Assembly: GCA_937898195.1 (NCBI GenBank)
Contig: CALEJD010000040.1
Coordinates: forward strand, 42,351-106,350
Direction of reading: 5' to 3'
Length of the DNA stretch: 64,000 bases
Source of the DNA: an uncultured Clostridia bacterium
Lineage (GTDB): Bacteria > Bacillota > Clostridia > Oscillospirales > Acutalibacteraceae
The translations under genes and the position numbers were made by a program. Numbering within the stretch: position 1 is the first letter of the stretch; the number at the start of each line of letters is the position of its first letter. The notes under the pieces were generated by a model. The model worked only from the letters and a program-made list of their open reading frames with translations, was not told where the DNA came from and made no database searches. Positions 41,828 to 49,350 of this stretch are shown here, piece after piece.

Positions 41828-42250
41828 TTACCATTCTTCATCTTCTTCATCTTCCAAAAGTGCCCAATGAATACTTCCATCACAATCCGCATCCATATAG
41901 TCCTCAATAGATTCATCCCATAAATTGTTCATGTCAAATGTTCTATAAAGGAAATTTGCAAGCTCCAATGGGTTTTTATAATAGTGTCTTTCAAGTTCCT
42001 TTGTCGGGCGCATACCACCATCAGCATAAACATAAATTGTAATGAGATTATCATTATCCACCATTAGTTTAATATATCCCATTTCATTTTCATGGAACAC
42101 CATAAACTCACAAACACGCTCGTTACAATTCCAGTCAAAATCTGTACCATCATTACCATTCATATAGTAAATTTTTCCATCAAGTTCATTTCCGATAATT
42201 GGATATTCTTCCCTAACTTCATTAATAATGTTCAAAATCTGTTTAAGCAT
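41828..42250 (-). CDS. Acidic hypothetical protein (140 aa)
   Basis: Contains YMNGNDGTDFDWNCNERVCE and DCDGSIHWALLEDEEDEEW at the acidic C-terminus. Beta-rich core. AGGAGGTAACAT upstream, own promoter at 42289-42317. Candidate anti-defence protein by acidity and setting only. Confidence 0.7.
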   Translation of the reverse strand: MLKQILNIINEVREEYPIIGNELDGKIYYMNGNDGTDFDWNCNERVCEFMVFHENEMGYIKLMVDNDNLITIYVYADGGMRPTKELERHYYKNPLELANFLYRTFDMNNLWDESIEDYMDADCDGSIHWALLEDEEDEEW

Positions 42251-42288
42251 ATGTTACCTCCTATTACATAACTTCTTTTAACACATAT

Positions 42289-42317
42289 ACTATATCATAC
42301 ATTGGTTATATTGTCAA
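42289..42317 (-). promoter_or_regulatory. Sigma-A-type promoter (accessory series)
   Basis: TTGACA, 17 bp, TATAGT with GTATGA before the -10, minus strand. Confidence 0.82.
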
Positions 42318-42326
42318 GTATTTTTT

Positions 42327-42623
42327 TTAGATTTTGTTAAAATCTTCATCATACCAATTTCCATCTTTATCCAATGTATATTCCGATACCTTCCAAAATT
42401 CCCTTACGCAATATTCAAGTTCTTCAATACTCTTCAAATCATCAAAATGTTCATAAGCACAAATCGTATATACATATGTTGTTAGGCAATTCAATTTTGC
42501 TTCTGCATTAAGTTCGTCATATGTGAGAAATGTTTCTTCTCCCATATCATTCAATTCATCTTCAATTAATGTAATTACATTACTTGACAAACACATGTGC
42601 TCTATTACATCGCCTAAATTCAT
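42327..42623 (-). CDS. Acidic hypothetical protein (98 aa)
   Basis: ATG 42623 follows GGAGGAATAAGG; a longer frame was rejected. MNLGDVIEHMCLSSNVITLI, then a helical acidic body, ending DKDGNWYDEDFNKI. Unknown. Confidence 0.7.
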   Translation of the reverse strand: MNLGDVIEHMCLSSNVITLIEDELNDMGEETFLTYDELNAEAKLNCLTTYVYTICAYEHFDDLKSIEELEYCVREFWKVSEYTLDKDGNWYDEDFNKI

Positions 42624-42625
42624 CC

Positions 42626-42823
42626 TTATTCCTCCATCCAATCATACCATGAGCGCACTTCATCTTCATGCAATCCCATATCAACATAAATTCCTATAAG
42701 TTCTTCACGTTCCTTAATATTTCTATAATTGTAATAATTATCCAAATGTTCACCAATCCAATTGCACATATTAGTTAACAAGTTTTCAATTTCTGCATTT
42801 GTATAGTCATTATGCCAAGTCAT
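42626..42823 (-). CDS. Acidic helical protein (65 aa)
   Basis: MTWHNDYTNAEIENLLTNMC onward, ending EVRSWYDWMEE. AGGAGGTAAATT upstream. Part of the four-gene unit started at 43146. Unknown. Confidence 0.68.
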   Translation of the reverse strand: MTWHNDYTNAEIENLLTNMCNWIGEHLDNYYNYRNIKEREELIGIYVDMGLHEDEVRSWYDWMEE

Positions 42824-42826
42824 AAT

Positions 42827-43042
42827 TTACCTCCTATCAATCGTACCAAGCCAACTATTGAATTCATCCCAATCAACTTCACACACATCATAGTCCTCAA
42901 AGAATTCAAGAACATTCTCAAACATATTCTTACAAGCGATAAATTCATCATCAGAAAGTTTTGTACCTTCATAAAGTGCTTCAATACAATCGTTTACATC
43001 CATGTTTGTATTGTGAAATCTGCAATAATTCATATTTGCCAT
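42827..43042 (-). CDS. Hypothetical protein, NYCRFHNT type (71 aa)
   Basis: MANMNYCRFHNTNMDVNDCI onward, ending EFNSWLGTIDRR; acidic and helical. Proteins starting with NYCRF.NT are frequent in phages and I recall no known function. GGAGGTACGAT upstream. Confidence 0.72.
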   Translation of the reverse strand: MANMNYCRFHNTNMDVNDCIEALYEGTKLSDDEFIACKNMFENVLEFFEDYDVCEVDWDEFNSWLGTIDRR

Positions 43043-43053
43043 ATCGTACCTCC

Positions 43054-43146
43054 TTAATAAATACCATCAATATAATGATTTCCAAGCCCTGTAATAATAG
43101 TCACCAATGCGAAAGCGATAATCGCCTTTATTGTTTCTCTATCCAT
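43054..43146 (-). CDS. Membrane peptide (30 aa)
   Basis: MDRETIKAIIAFALVTIITG then LGNHYIDGIY; one membrane helix; perfect AGGAGGTTGAAT upstream; first gene after the 43193-43221 promoter. Confidence 0.58.
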   Translation of the reverse strand: MDRETIKAIIAFALVTIITGLGNHYIDGIY

Positions 43147-43192
43147 ATTCAACCTCCTACCATATCAATTATTATTTTTCAATTTCAACGTA

Positions 43193-43221
43193 ATTATATC
43201 ATATCTGTTTTTATTTGTCAA
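43193..43221 (-). promoter_or_regulatory. Sigma-A-type promoter (accessory series)
   Basis: TTGACA, 17 bp, TATAAT with ATATGA before the -10, minus strand, at the end of the 105-aa gene. Confidence 0.83.
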
Positions 43222-43528
43222 GAAAAATCTCAATATTTTTCATTCCAAAATATTCCAATGTTAGTACAAATGCGACAAGATTTTTCACGTTATGATTATT
43301 GATTTTTCTTTTTTCATTCGCATAATCTTCAAATGCAAATCGAAAAGCATAAAGGTCATAAGCCATACCACGCATCACAATATCCTCTAACCTATCATCC
43401 CAATGCTCATTTTCCATTGTGTGATACTTAATAAAATCCTCTGCATAATCCTTTTCCTCAATATAATGGTCATAAAATCTCCCCATAAATTCAAATCCAT
43501 CCATTGTAATTTCTGTTTTGATTTTCAT
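43211..43528 (-). CDS. Hypothetical protein (105 aa)
   Basis: MKIKTEITMDGFEFMGRFYD onward; helical middle (DRLEDIVMRGMAYDLYAFRF). GGAGGTATGAA upstream. First gene of the minus-strand accessory run, with its own promoter at 43758-43786. Unknown. Confidence 0.7.
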   Translation of the reverse strand: MKIKTEITMDGFEFMGRFYDHYIEEKDYAEDFIKYHTMENEHWDDRLEDIVMRGMAYDLYAFRFAFEDYANEKRKINNHNVKNLVAFVLTLEYFGMKNIEIFLDK

Positions 43529-43757
43529 TTCATACCTCCGATTACATAAGGGGTGGTTATCCGATTATCAAAATCAATAAGGGGTGGTTATCCAATTATT
43601 GATTTCAATTTTCGTTTTTTGATTCTGAAATTGATTTCATTTTTCATTTTTTGATTTTGAAATTGATTTCATTTTTCAATTTTTCATTTTGCTATCGTGC
43701 GCACCTTGTACCAATATTTTACACGTTGAATTAAAATCAATTTTCATTTGCAAACGT

Positions 43758-43786
43758 ATAATATCATATCTCGTTTTATTTGTCAA
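43758..43786 (-). promoter_or_regulatory. Sigma-A-type promoter (accessory series)
   Basis: TTGACA, 17 bp, TATTAT with ATATGA before the -10, minus strand. Confidence 0.78.
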
Positions 43787-44181
43787 TACCTTTTTTTATT
43801 TTGTTTTATTTTTTTTATCATGCGCATGTTATATATAATGTATGCTTTTGATTATAAGTATATTGTTGTTGTTATTTTTACATACAATATTTTTCATATC
43901 ACCTTATAACGCTTTAATTTGCGTTTTAAGCGATTTTTTATATTGAATGATAAATTACCTTACATTGATACAAAATGCTCTTAAAACTTAAAATAAGCAC
44001 ATTAAACACTCGTTTTTAGGGATAATCATATAACATCATGTATTATTTTTCTACCATATTATTATATGTGATTTTGATATAAAAAAAATAATCAATTTGT
44101 TATCAAAATATTACTAATTTGTTTATGAAAAAATAAACAAACATGCTTTAAGAATAAAGAAAAAGATTTTAATGATTTAAT

Positions 44182-45144
44182 ACTTTAATTAATTAAAGTA
44201 AAAAAAATGAAACAATACGCTTTAAGAATAAGAAAATAAAATCAATTTTACTTTTTTTCAATTTAACACTTTAATCAATTAAAGTGTTATCAAAAAAAAA
44301 CATTATCAAAATCAAAATTCAAAATTAAAAGAATTTTTAAGAATAAAAAAATCAAAAAAATTTTCATTTTTTTTTCAAAAATCTCTGTGGCATATATATA
44401 TGGGGAAATATAAAAAACGCACTTTACCCTCCGCAAGCGAGTCCCCCTCTGCTTTTTCACATTAAAGTAATGAATCGAATCAAATTTTAACGCTTTAACG
44501 CTTTATCGCTTTAATTGAATAAAGTGCATATTCATTCATTCCAAATTTTTCCATTTTTGGCAATTTTTCCATTTCTATTTTCTTCCATAAACAAGCGTTT
44601 GCGCTCGCCTGTTCTGTCAGATTTTGGAAGTGAACAATTGTTTTTATCCATATAAAAACAATTGTTTGTTGTGGATAACCCACGTTATCATTCTACCACA
44701 AATTAGTATTAAATACAATGCAAAAATTTTTGCATTTCATACGCTAATACTTTAATGTATGAAAGTTATTTTTATAGTATCGTGCAATTGTATATTGTAT
44801 ACACAATTTTAATACTTTAATGCAATAAAGTGCCTCTGTCAGAAACCTTTACAATTTAATACTTTAATTTAATAAAGTATGTATATTGTATACATCTTTT
44901 AATACTTTATAACTTTAATTGATTAAAGTATTAAAGTATACAATTTTGCATACTGTATACAATATTTTATTGCTTTAATTGAATAAAGTGTTAATGTGTT
45001 AAAATATATATTTGCATATTGTATACAATAGTTTAATGATTTATCATTTTAATATTTTAACTTGCTAAAGTATTTTATACGTTATAACTTTATTGAATTA
45101 AAGTATTAAATTGTTAATATGGTAATATTTTAATGTGTTAAAGT
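44182..45144. repeat. Palindrome array, consensus RCTTTAAT-N4-TAAAGT
   Basis: Copies by eye at 44182-44199 (perfect ACTTTAATTAATTAAAGT), 44265-44288, 44508-44525, 44749-44766, 44814-44831, 44861-44878, 44912-44929, 44972-44989, 45054-45071, 45087-45104 and 45127-45144. GTATAC lies ahead of several, at 44797, 44888, 44955 and 45021. Confidence 0.82.
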
Positions 45145-45179
45145 TTTGTATACAAAACACACAAAAATACATTGATTTT

Positions 45180-45560
45180 TTTATGGTCTGAAATTTATTT
45201 TTTGTATCGGGAAATCGAAAAATAAAGCCTCAAAAAATCTTAAAAAATCGCTTAATTGCAAGGGTTTGAGGCGATTTTTTAACGCTTTAGCGTATTTTTG
45301 TCATGTAGTTATACCTTGAAATTATAAAAATTTTTTTGTTTTTGCACACAAAAACGCTCGAAAGCCTTGTACCGCAAGGGTTTGCCGACTTTTGATTTTG
45401 AAAAATTAGCGCAAAATGACGCCTTATTTTTTGATTTCCCGGTTTTTTGTGTGTTGTGGTCTGATTTTATTGTGTGAAAACACAATAATGATTGGTATAA
45501 CTTTTGCATAGGATAATTTTTGCTTTAGCATATTAAAACTTTAATGCGTTAAAGTAAGAA
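45180..45560. repeat. Non-coding module B, diverged copy of module A
   Basis: Shares with module A (39.66-40.0 kb), in the same order: AGTTATACCTTGAA (about 45307), GCAAGGGTTTG (about 45373), an inverted repeat (TTATTGTGT-GAAA-ACACAATAA, about 45465-45487), a GG-N10-GC element (45492-45509) and a palindrome ACTTTAATGCGTTAAAGT (45538-45555). Confidence 0.65.
45492..45509 (+). promoter_or_regulatory. Sigma-54-like GG-N10-GC element
   Basis: TTGGTATAACTTTTGCAT: GG and GC 10 nt apart, as in -24/-12 promoters; less like the consensus than the 39963 copy. A 9-bp inverted repeat lies just upstream. Confidence 0.3.
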
Positions 45561-45638
45561 TCACGTACACTTTAGCACGTTAAAATTTTAATGTATTAAA
45601 ATTTCTTGACCAAAAAAATAGTAAAAAATGGTAAAATT

Positions 45639-45730
45639 TTGGCATAAATTTTGCTACATTATATATAAAAAAGGCACTAAAAAATAATTTCAAAACATGC
45701 AAAAAGTACTTGCAATGGGTTACAATTTGC
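45639..45730 (+). promoter_or_regulatory. Two further GG-N10-GC elements and a -10 box before the plus operon
   Basis: TTGGCATAAATTTTGCT (45639-45655) and ATGGGTTACAATTTGC (45715-45730) keep the GG-N10-GC spacing. A TATAAT follows at 45735-45740 without a good -35 at 17 bp. One of these probably starts the leader RNA and plus operon. Confidence 0.35.
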
Positions 45731-45770
45731 TGTAGTATAATAGACGATTGAACATTGACAATTAAATATA

Positions 45771-45904
45771 GTCGTTAACGTCCCTGCGGGGAACGGTTGC
45801 TGAATTGATTGCATTTTGCTCTAATGGCATTTTGGGAGGTATGCCAATTGTTTTTTCGTGAACCTGTAACACGTAAAAATTGTTTGCCGAGTAAGCACGG
45901 CAAA
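45771..45904 (+). ncRNA. Candidate structured leader RNA
   Basis: Less AT-rich than its surroundings and full of hairpins: CCC/GGG near 45782-45790; TGGCAT/ATGCCA (45825-45830, 45841-45846) with GGGAGG in the loop; TTTTTTCGTG/CACG-T-AAAAA (45851-45879); and TTTGCCG/CGGCAAA (45883-45889, 45898-45904). It ends about 55 nt before the first gene. It could be a riboswitch-like leader, an attenuator or an independent RNA. Confidence 0.45.
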
Positions 45905-45960
45905 ATAAGAATATACTTACATTATAACATTTTTTCGCTCACACTAACGGAGGTAGAACA

Positions 45961-46236
45961 ATGAAGGTTAATTTGATTTATGAAAGGCACGAAGTTCCAA
46001 AGTTGCCAAAATTAAACGAGTATCACGAAGTAACAAATTATTATATAACATATCGTCATAGTTTAATGTATAAAGGAATAATTCCCCTTGTTAAAACAGA
46101 CGATAACACATGGATTGCAATAAATAACAATGGCGTGATTACAGAAACGCAAACGCTTAAAAGCATGTTTCAAAATGCTCGCATAATTGCATATAGAGAG
46201 ATTGAGCATACTAAAGAAATTTTAAGTTTAGAATAA
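45961..46236 (+). CDS. Hypothetical protein (91 aa), first gene of the plus accessory operon
   Basis: MKVNLIYERHEVPKLPKLNE onward; beta-rich, with TWIAINNNGVITETQTL. ACGGAGGTAGAACA precedes the ATG. Unknown. Confidence 0.7.
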   Translation: MKVNLIYERHEVPKLPKLNEYHEVTNYYITYRHSLMYKGIIPLVKTDDNTWIAINNNGVITETQTLKSMFQNARIIAYREIEHTKEILSLE

Positions 46237-46276
46237 ATGTTTCACATAAAACATTGAAATAATAGGAGGTAAAACA

Positions 46277-46549
46277 ATGAAAAAATATATGATATTCGAC
46301 TTCATGAACGATACAGAAACAAATATCTTTATTGCATTAGATTACAATATTAAAACATGCGGTAAAGAATACCAATATGGGAAACGGCTTATTGATGTTA
46401 TCGACGAATATTACAGAAAAGATAGTGCGGATTGCATTGACGCAATTTGCGATATTATTGATGAGTGCTCACGTTTCGGAAAATGGGAACACGTTGCCAA
46501 ACTTGCGGAATATATTGACATTATCGAAAAGAACTATAACAACTGGTAA
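46277..46549 (+). CDS. Acidic hypothetical protein (90 aa)
   Basis: MKKYMIFDFMNDTETNIFIA onward; DSADCIDAICDIIDECSRFG is acidic with three cysteines. Perfect AGGAGGTAAAACA upstream. Unknown. Confidence 0.7.
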   Translation: MKKYMIFDFMNDTETNIFIALDYNIKTCGKEYQYGKRLIDVIDEYYRKDSADCIDAICDIIDECSRFGKWEHVAKLAEYIDIIEKNYNNW

Positions 46550-46598
46550 ATATGCCGTTCCCCAAAAGCGGATGTTATTTAAATATGGAGGTAGAACA

Positions 46599-46943
46599 AT
46601 GAAAGTTAGAAATATTATTAATGAAAAAGGCAACGTAGTAAAAAATCAATTTGATATTGTGGAAGGTTGCAATCATACTTTTGTATCATACGAAACAACA
46701 ATTGCAGAAGTACACCTTGCAAGTGCATTTATAAACATTAGCAACGAGGCATTCAAGTATAGCAATACCACAACACGACATTTTCTTAATTGGCTTGAAA
46801 ATGTATTGTGCATTAAGAAGCCTACAAGAAAAGAGGTAGAGGGATGGATTAAAGAAGGATTTATCCCCATTTCAACAAATTGTTACAGTGCGGATATTGA
46901 AATCAGGATTGTTGATGCGGATATATTGAACATGGAGGTTTAG
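46599..46943 (+). CDS. Hypothetical protein (114 aa)
   Basis: ATG 46599 with GGAGGTAGAACA; the longer frame from 46377 overlaps the previous gene and is rejected. MKVRNIINEKGNVVKNQFDI onward, with FINISNEAFKYSNTTTRHFL. Unknown. Confidence 0.7.
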   Translation: MKVRNIINEKGNVVKNQFDIVEGCNHTFVSYETTIAEVHLASAFINISNEAFKYSNTTTRHFLNWLENVLCIKKPTRKEVEGWIKEGFIPISTNCYSADIEIRIVDADILNMEV

Positions 46944-46945
46944 CA

Positions 46946-47287
46946 ATGTTTCAAATAGTAGGATATATAGACAAGTTTACAACGTGCGGAAATACTCAAC
47001 ATGTTGTGAACCGCTCAAAGCGGCTGCAGGTTGCGCAACGCTTAATAAATGAAGAAGGCGCAAAAGTATGTAAAATCGCCATTGTAAACAAGGGGCACGA
47101 AAAAGGGGAGGAAGTGCACGTAATTTACAACAACGGCATTGTAAAGGTGTACAACGCAAATACATGTAGATTTATCACCGTATTAATCGCACGACTTCCA
47201 CAAATAACCCGTTATGGTATTAAACCAACAAAAACCATGTGTGCCAAAATTAAAAGGCATATATCCGCTGGATATAATGAAATGTAA
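46946..47287 (+). CDS. Basic hypothetical protein (113 aa)
   Basis: MFQIVGYIDKFTTCGNTQHV onward; basic, alpha/beta (VCKIAIVNKGHEKGEEVHVI). GGAGGTTTAGCA upstream overlaps the previous stop. Unknown; locally less AT-rich. Confidence 0.7.
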   Translation: MFQIVGYIDKFTTCGNTQHVVNRSKRLQVAQRLINEEGAKVCKIAIVNKGHEKGEEVHVIYNNGIVKVYNANTCRFITVLIARLPQITRYGIKPTKTMCAKIKRHISAGYNEM

Positions 47288-47301
47288 AGGAGGAAAAAGG
47301 A

Positions 47302-47466
47302 ATGACAAAAATGGAAATAATTAAGACGTACATCAAAGAATATATTGAGGACAACAACGTAAAAAATGAGGATGAAATTACTCGTTTTTATGATGAAGCC
47401 TGGGAAATATGCAAGGATTCTGTAAGTTATGGGAAAAGCGCATGGATGGAATATATGAGAGGATAA
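47302..47466 (+). CDS. Acidic helical protein (54 aa)
   Basis: MTKMEIIKTYIKEYIEDNNV onward, ending AWMEYMRG; AAAGGAGGAAAAAGGA upstream. Unknown. Confidence 0.62.
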   Translation: MTKMEIIKTYIKEYIEDNNVKNEDEITRFYDEAWEICKDSVSYGKSAWMEYMRG

Positions 47467-47482
47467 TATAGGAGGTTGCAAA

Positions 47483-47716
47483 ATGAATTATTCAATTAGT
47501 GGATACCTAAAAAAATATTATGCATGTATGATACATGAAGAAGGTATCACATTGGAGGAAGCATATAATATTGCGTGGAGTAATGCGCAACGTGGTTTGC
47601 ATAGTGTTATAGAATCTGAAGCGCAAATTATATATATTGATTGTGATTTGTTTGATGAGAATACAATAGATATATATGATTTGATTGAGGATATTACAGA
47701 TTATTGTTTAATATAG
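47483..47716 (+). CDS. Acidic hypothetical protein (77 aa)
   Basis: MNYSISGYLKKYYACMIHEE onward, ending IDIYDLIEDITDYCLI. AGGAGGTTGCAAA upstream. Unknown. Confidence 0.68.
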   Translation: MNYSISGYLKKYYACMIHEEGITLEEAYNIAWSNAQRGLHSVIESEAQIIYIDCDLFDENTIDIYDLIEDITDYCLI

Positions 47717-47727
47717 GAGGTAACAAC

Positions 47728-47952
47728 ATGATAACTACAATTTACGAACGGAATATAAACAAGATGACAAGTGCAATTGTTGAAGCACGATACAACAAAT
47801 TTGAAGTATGTATCATGGATTACAACGCAATATGTAAGAGGCGTGCAATGCTATACAATGATAATATATTTCTATTTGATTATGTACCATTGTTTGAGAG
47901 TGCATCGGATGCAATCGCTTTTGTAAATGCTCACATTAACGACTTGATTTAA
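47728..47952 (+). CDS. Hypothetical protein (74 aa)
   Basis: ATG 47728 with AGGAGGTAACAAC; a longer start inside the previous gene is rejected. MITTIYERNINKMTSAIVEA onward. Unknown. Confidence 0.66.
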   Translation: MITTIYERNINKMTSAIVEARYNKFEVCIMDYNAICKRRAMLYNDNIFLFDYVPLFESASDAIAFVNAHINDLI

Positions 47953-47969
47953 TAGGAGGGTATAGGGTA

Positions 47970-48074
47970 ATGACGTATTGCGCAACGTATAGCAAAAGAT
48001 GGAAAGCGTTTGTATTTATAAAAAAGCATGTTAGTTATAGAATAGGCCAATTAATGCTTAATGCGTTAACATAA
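47970..48074 (+). CDS. Small basic peptide (34 aa), end of plus operon
   Basis: MTYCATYSKRWKAFVFIKKH then VSYRIGQLMLNALT, after AGGAGGGTATAGGGTA, just before a terminator. Confidence 0.5.
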   Translation: MTYCATYSKRWKAFVFIKKHVSYRIGQLMLNALT

Positions 48075-48083
48075 CGCATACTT

Positions 48084-48125
48084 AAAACCATATAACAATA
48101 TTGCGTTGTTATATGGTTTTATTTT
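48084..48125 (+). terminator. Rho-independent terminator of the plus accessory operon
   Basis: AAAACCATATAACAA (48084-48098) pairs with TTGTTATATGGTTTT (48106-48120), a perfect 15-bp stem, then ATTTTG. Confidence 0.88.
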
Positions 48126-48571
48126 GTGTGTATCATTATAAACTATATCAAATGGTATAGTTACATGCTTTTGTAACGCTCCAGTTTTTCGTATAACGCA
48201 CGATAATATAACAAGTGATAGTTTATATTGATTGATAATACGTCAATGGGAAATCAATAATTTTATGCCTTGTATAATAATATGTTATTGTAACGCTCTA
48301 TTTTTAATTCTGACACATGATTATATCGTATTGATACTTTATACCATAACGCTATAAAACTACGGGAAATCGTGCGTTTTATCCGTTGTAAGACTATATG
48401 TTATGTTGTTGTCGTGCTTTTTGTTGTGTTGTTGTCGTGCTTTTATCGTGTCGTGTTGTGCTGTGCATGGTATACGTACGCAAAACAACACAACAAGGCA
48501 ACACGCCTTGATGGGCACGTTGTACGCTATGTTAGCATATAGCAACATAGTGATATTTTAGTGTATTTTAT

Positions 48572-48594
48572 TGTGGATAACTTGTTGTGGATAA
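48572..48594. promoter_or_regulatory. Two tandem consensus DnaA boxes
   Basis: TGTGGATAA at 48572-48580 and 48586-48594, 14 bp apart, each the exact reverse complement of TTATCCACA. Candidate origin element. Confidence 0.5.
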
Positions 48595-49159
48595 CTTTTT
48601 ACCGGTGGATTGGTGTGGCGAACAGCGAACGCCTTCGCGCGCTTTACCCGAACAAATGTTTGCGCAAACAGAATTTCCATTTCCTTCCATTTCTTACAAA
48701 TTTTACCATTTCTGTTAACTTCCAGATTTTACCATCTTTGGTAATATATGGAAGGGGCGGTAGCATAATATACATTATGATAGATTTTTATACATTTTGA
48801 CGGGGGTGGTTTCTGGAAATTTTTTCCATTTTTGGAAAAATTTTCCGGGTGGCTATCCACAACCCCATTCACACTCCACAACACTCCAATCACTGTAATT
48901 TCAACAATAAATAAACAAACAACAAACCATAAACCAGTTCATAGTTCAACAACCAGAACAAATATAAAAAATATAAATAGTGGTGAAATCACCACCATTG
49001 TAAATTTGAATTGAATAAAAATGGTGAAAAATGTGGGAATAATGGAGTAATAATATATATATGTGGTGAAAAAATATAGTAATAAATATGAAAAAGTTTG
49101 GAAAAAGATATATGAATAAATGACGGTATGGGGGGGGTAAATGTCAGAGCACCAAATAT

Positions 49160-49291
49160 ATTTTTGTCACCAGACCGTTATTATTATATATATATAGGCA
49201 CGGGCAGGTGACAAAAATAAAATCATTGGCTACAACCATTACAATCACTTGGATACAAGGATTGCTAAATTTTTACATAGGTGACAAAAAT
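49160..49291. repeat. Three AGGTGACAAAAAT repeats
   Basis: Inverted copy ATTTTTGTCACC at 49160-49171, direct copies at 49206-49218 and 49279-49291. Iteron-like or protein-binding sites before the minus-strand terminator. Confidence 0.65.
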
Positions 49292-49322
49292 GCTATAAGT
49301 ATTGCAATTACTCAAACATAAT

Positions 49323-49350
49323 AAAAAAAAGAAGGCTGTTATGCCTTCTT
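49323..49350 (-). terminator. Rho-independent terminator
   Basis: AAGAAGGC (49329-49336) and GCCTTCTT (49343-49350) with TGTTAT loop, minus-strand T-run at 49323-49330. The stop of the 150-aa gene lies in the stem. Confidence 0.85.

Larger units (their letters stand above)
43787..45770. other. Gene-free divergent intergenic region with palindrome array (2.0 kb)
   Basis: Very AT-rich, no credible gene on either strand. Contains most copies of the CTTTAAT-N4-TAAAGT palindrome, six GTATAC sites, a DnaA-box-like TGTGGATAA (44670-44678), a CGCACTTTACCC motif (about 44418), and non-coding module B (45.2-45.56 kb) that mirrors module A. It separates the minus accessory genes from the plus operon, so it is a candidate origin and control region. 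Confidence 0.65.
48126..49322. other. Gene-free region with DnaA-box pair and repeats (1.2 kb)
   Basis: No credible gene. Holds two tandem DnaA-box-like sites (48572-48594), a GCGCGCTTTACCC motif (about 48637), GGGTGG-TATCC motifs (about 48805 and 48844), three AGGTGACAAAAAT copies (49160-49291), and a G8 tract (49130-49137). It separates the plus accessory operon from the next minus run. Confidence 0.6.

Noticed and set aside
44182..45144. Palindromes as plain terminators
   Set aside because: They lack T-runs, occur in dense arrays without genes before them, and keep a fixed distance to GTATAC sites.
45309..45509. 66-aa minus-strand frame in module B
   Set aside because: Lies inside the duplicated non-coding module and has no ribosome binding site.
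34157..45960. CRISPR array
   Set aside because: Repeats are palindromes of variable spacing with no conserved direct repeat and spacer pattern, and no cas gene is seen.
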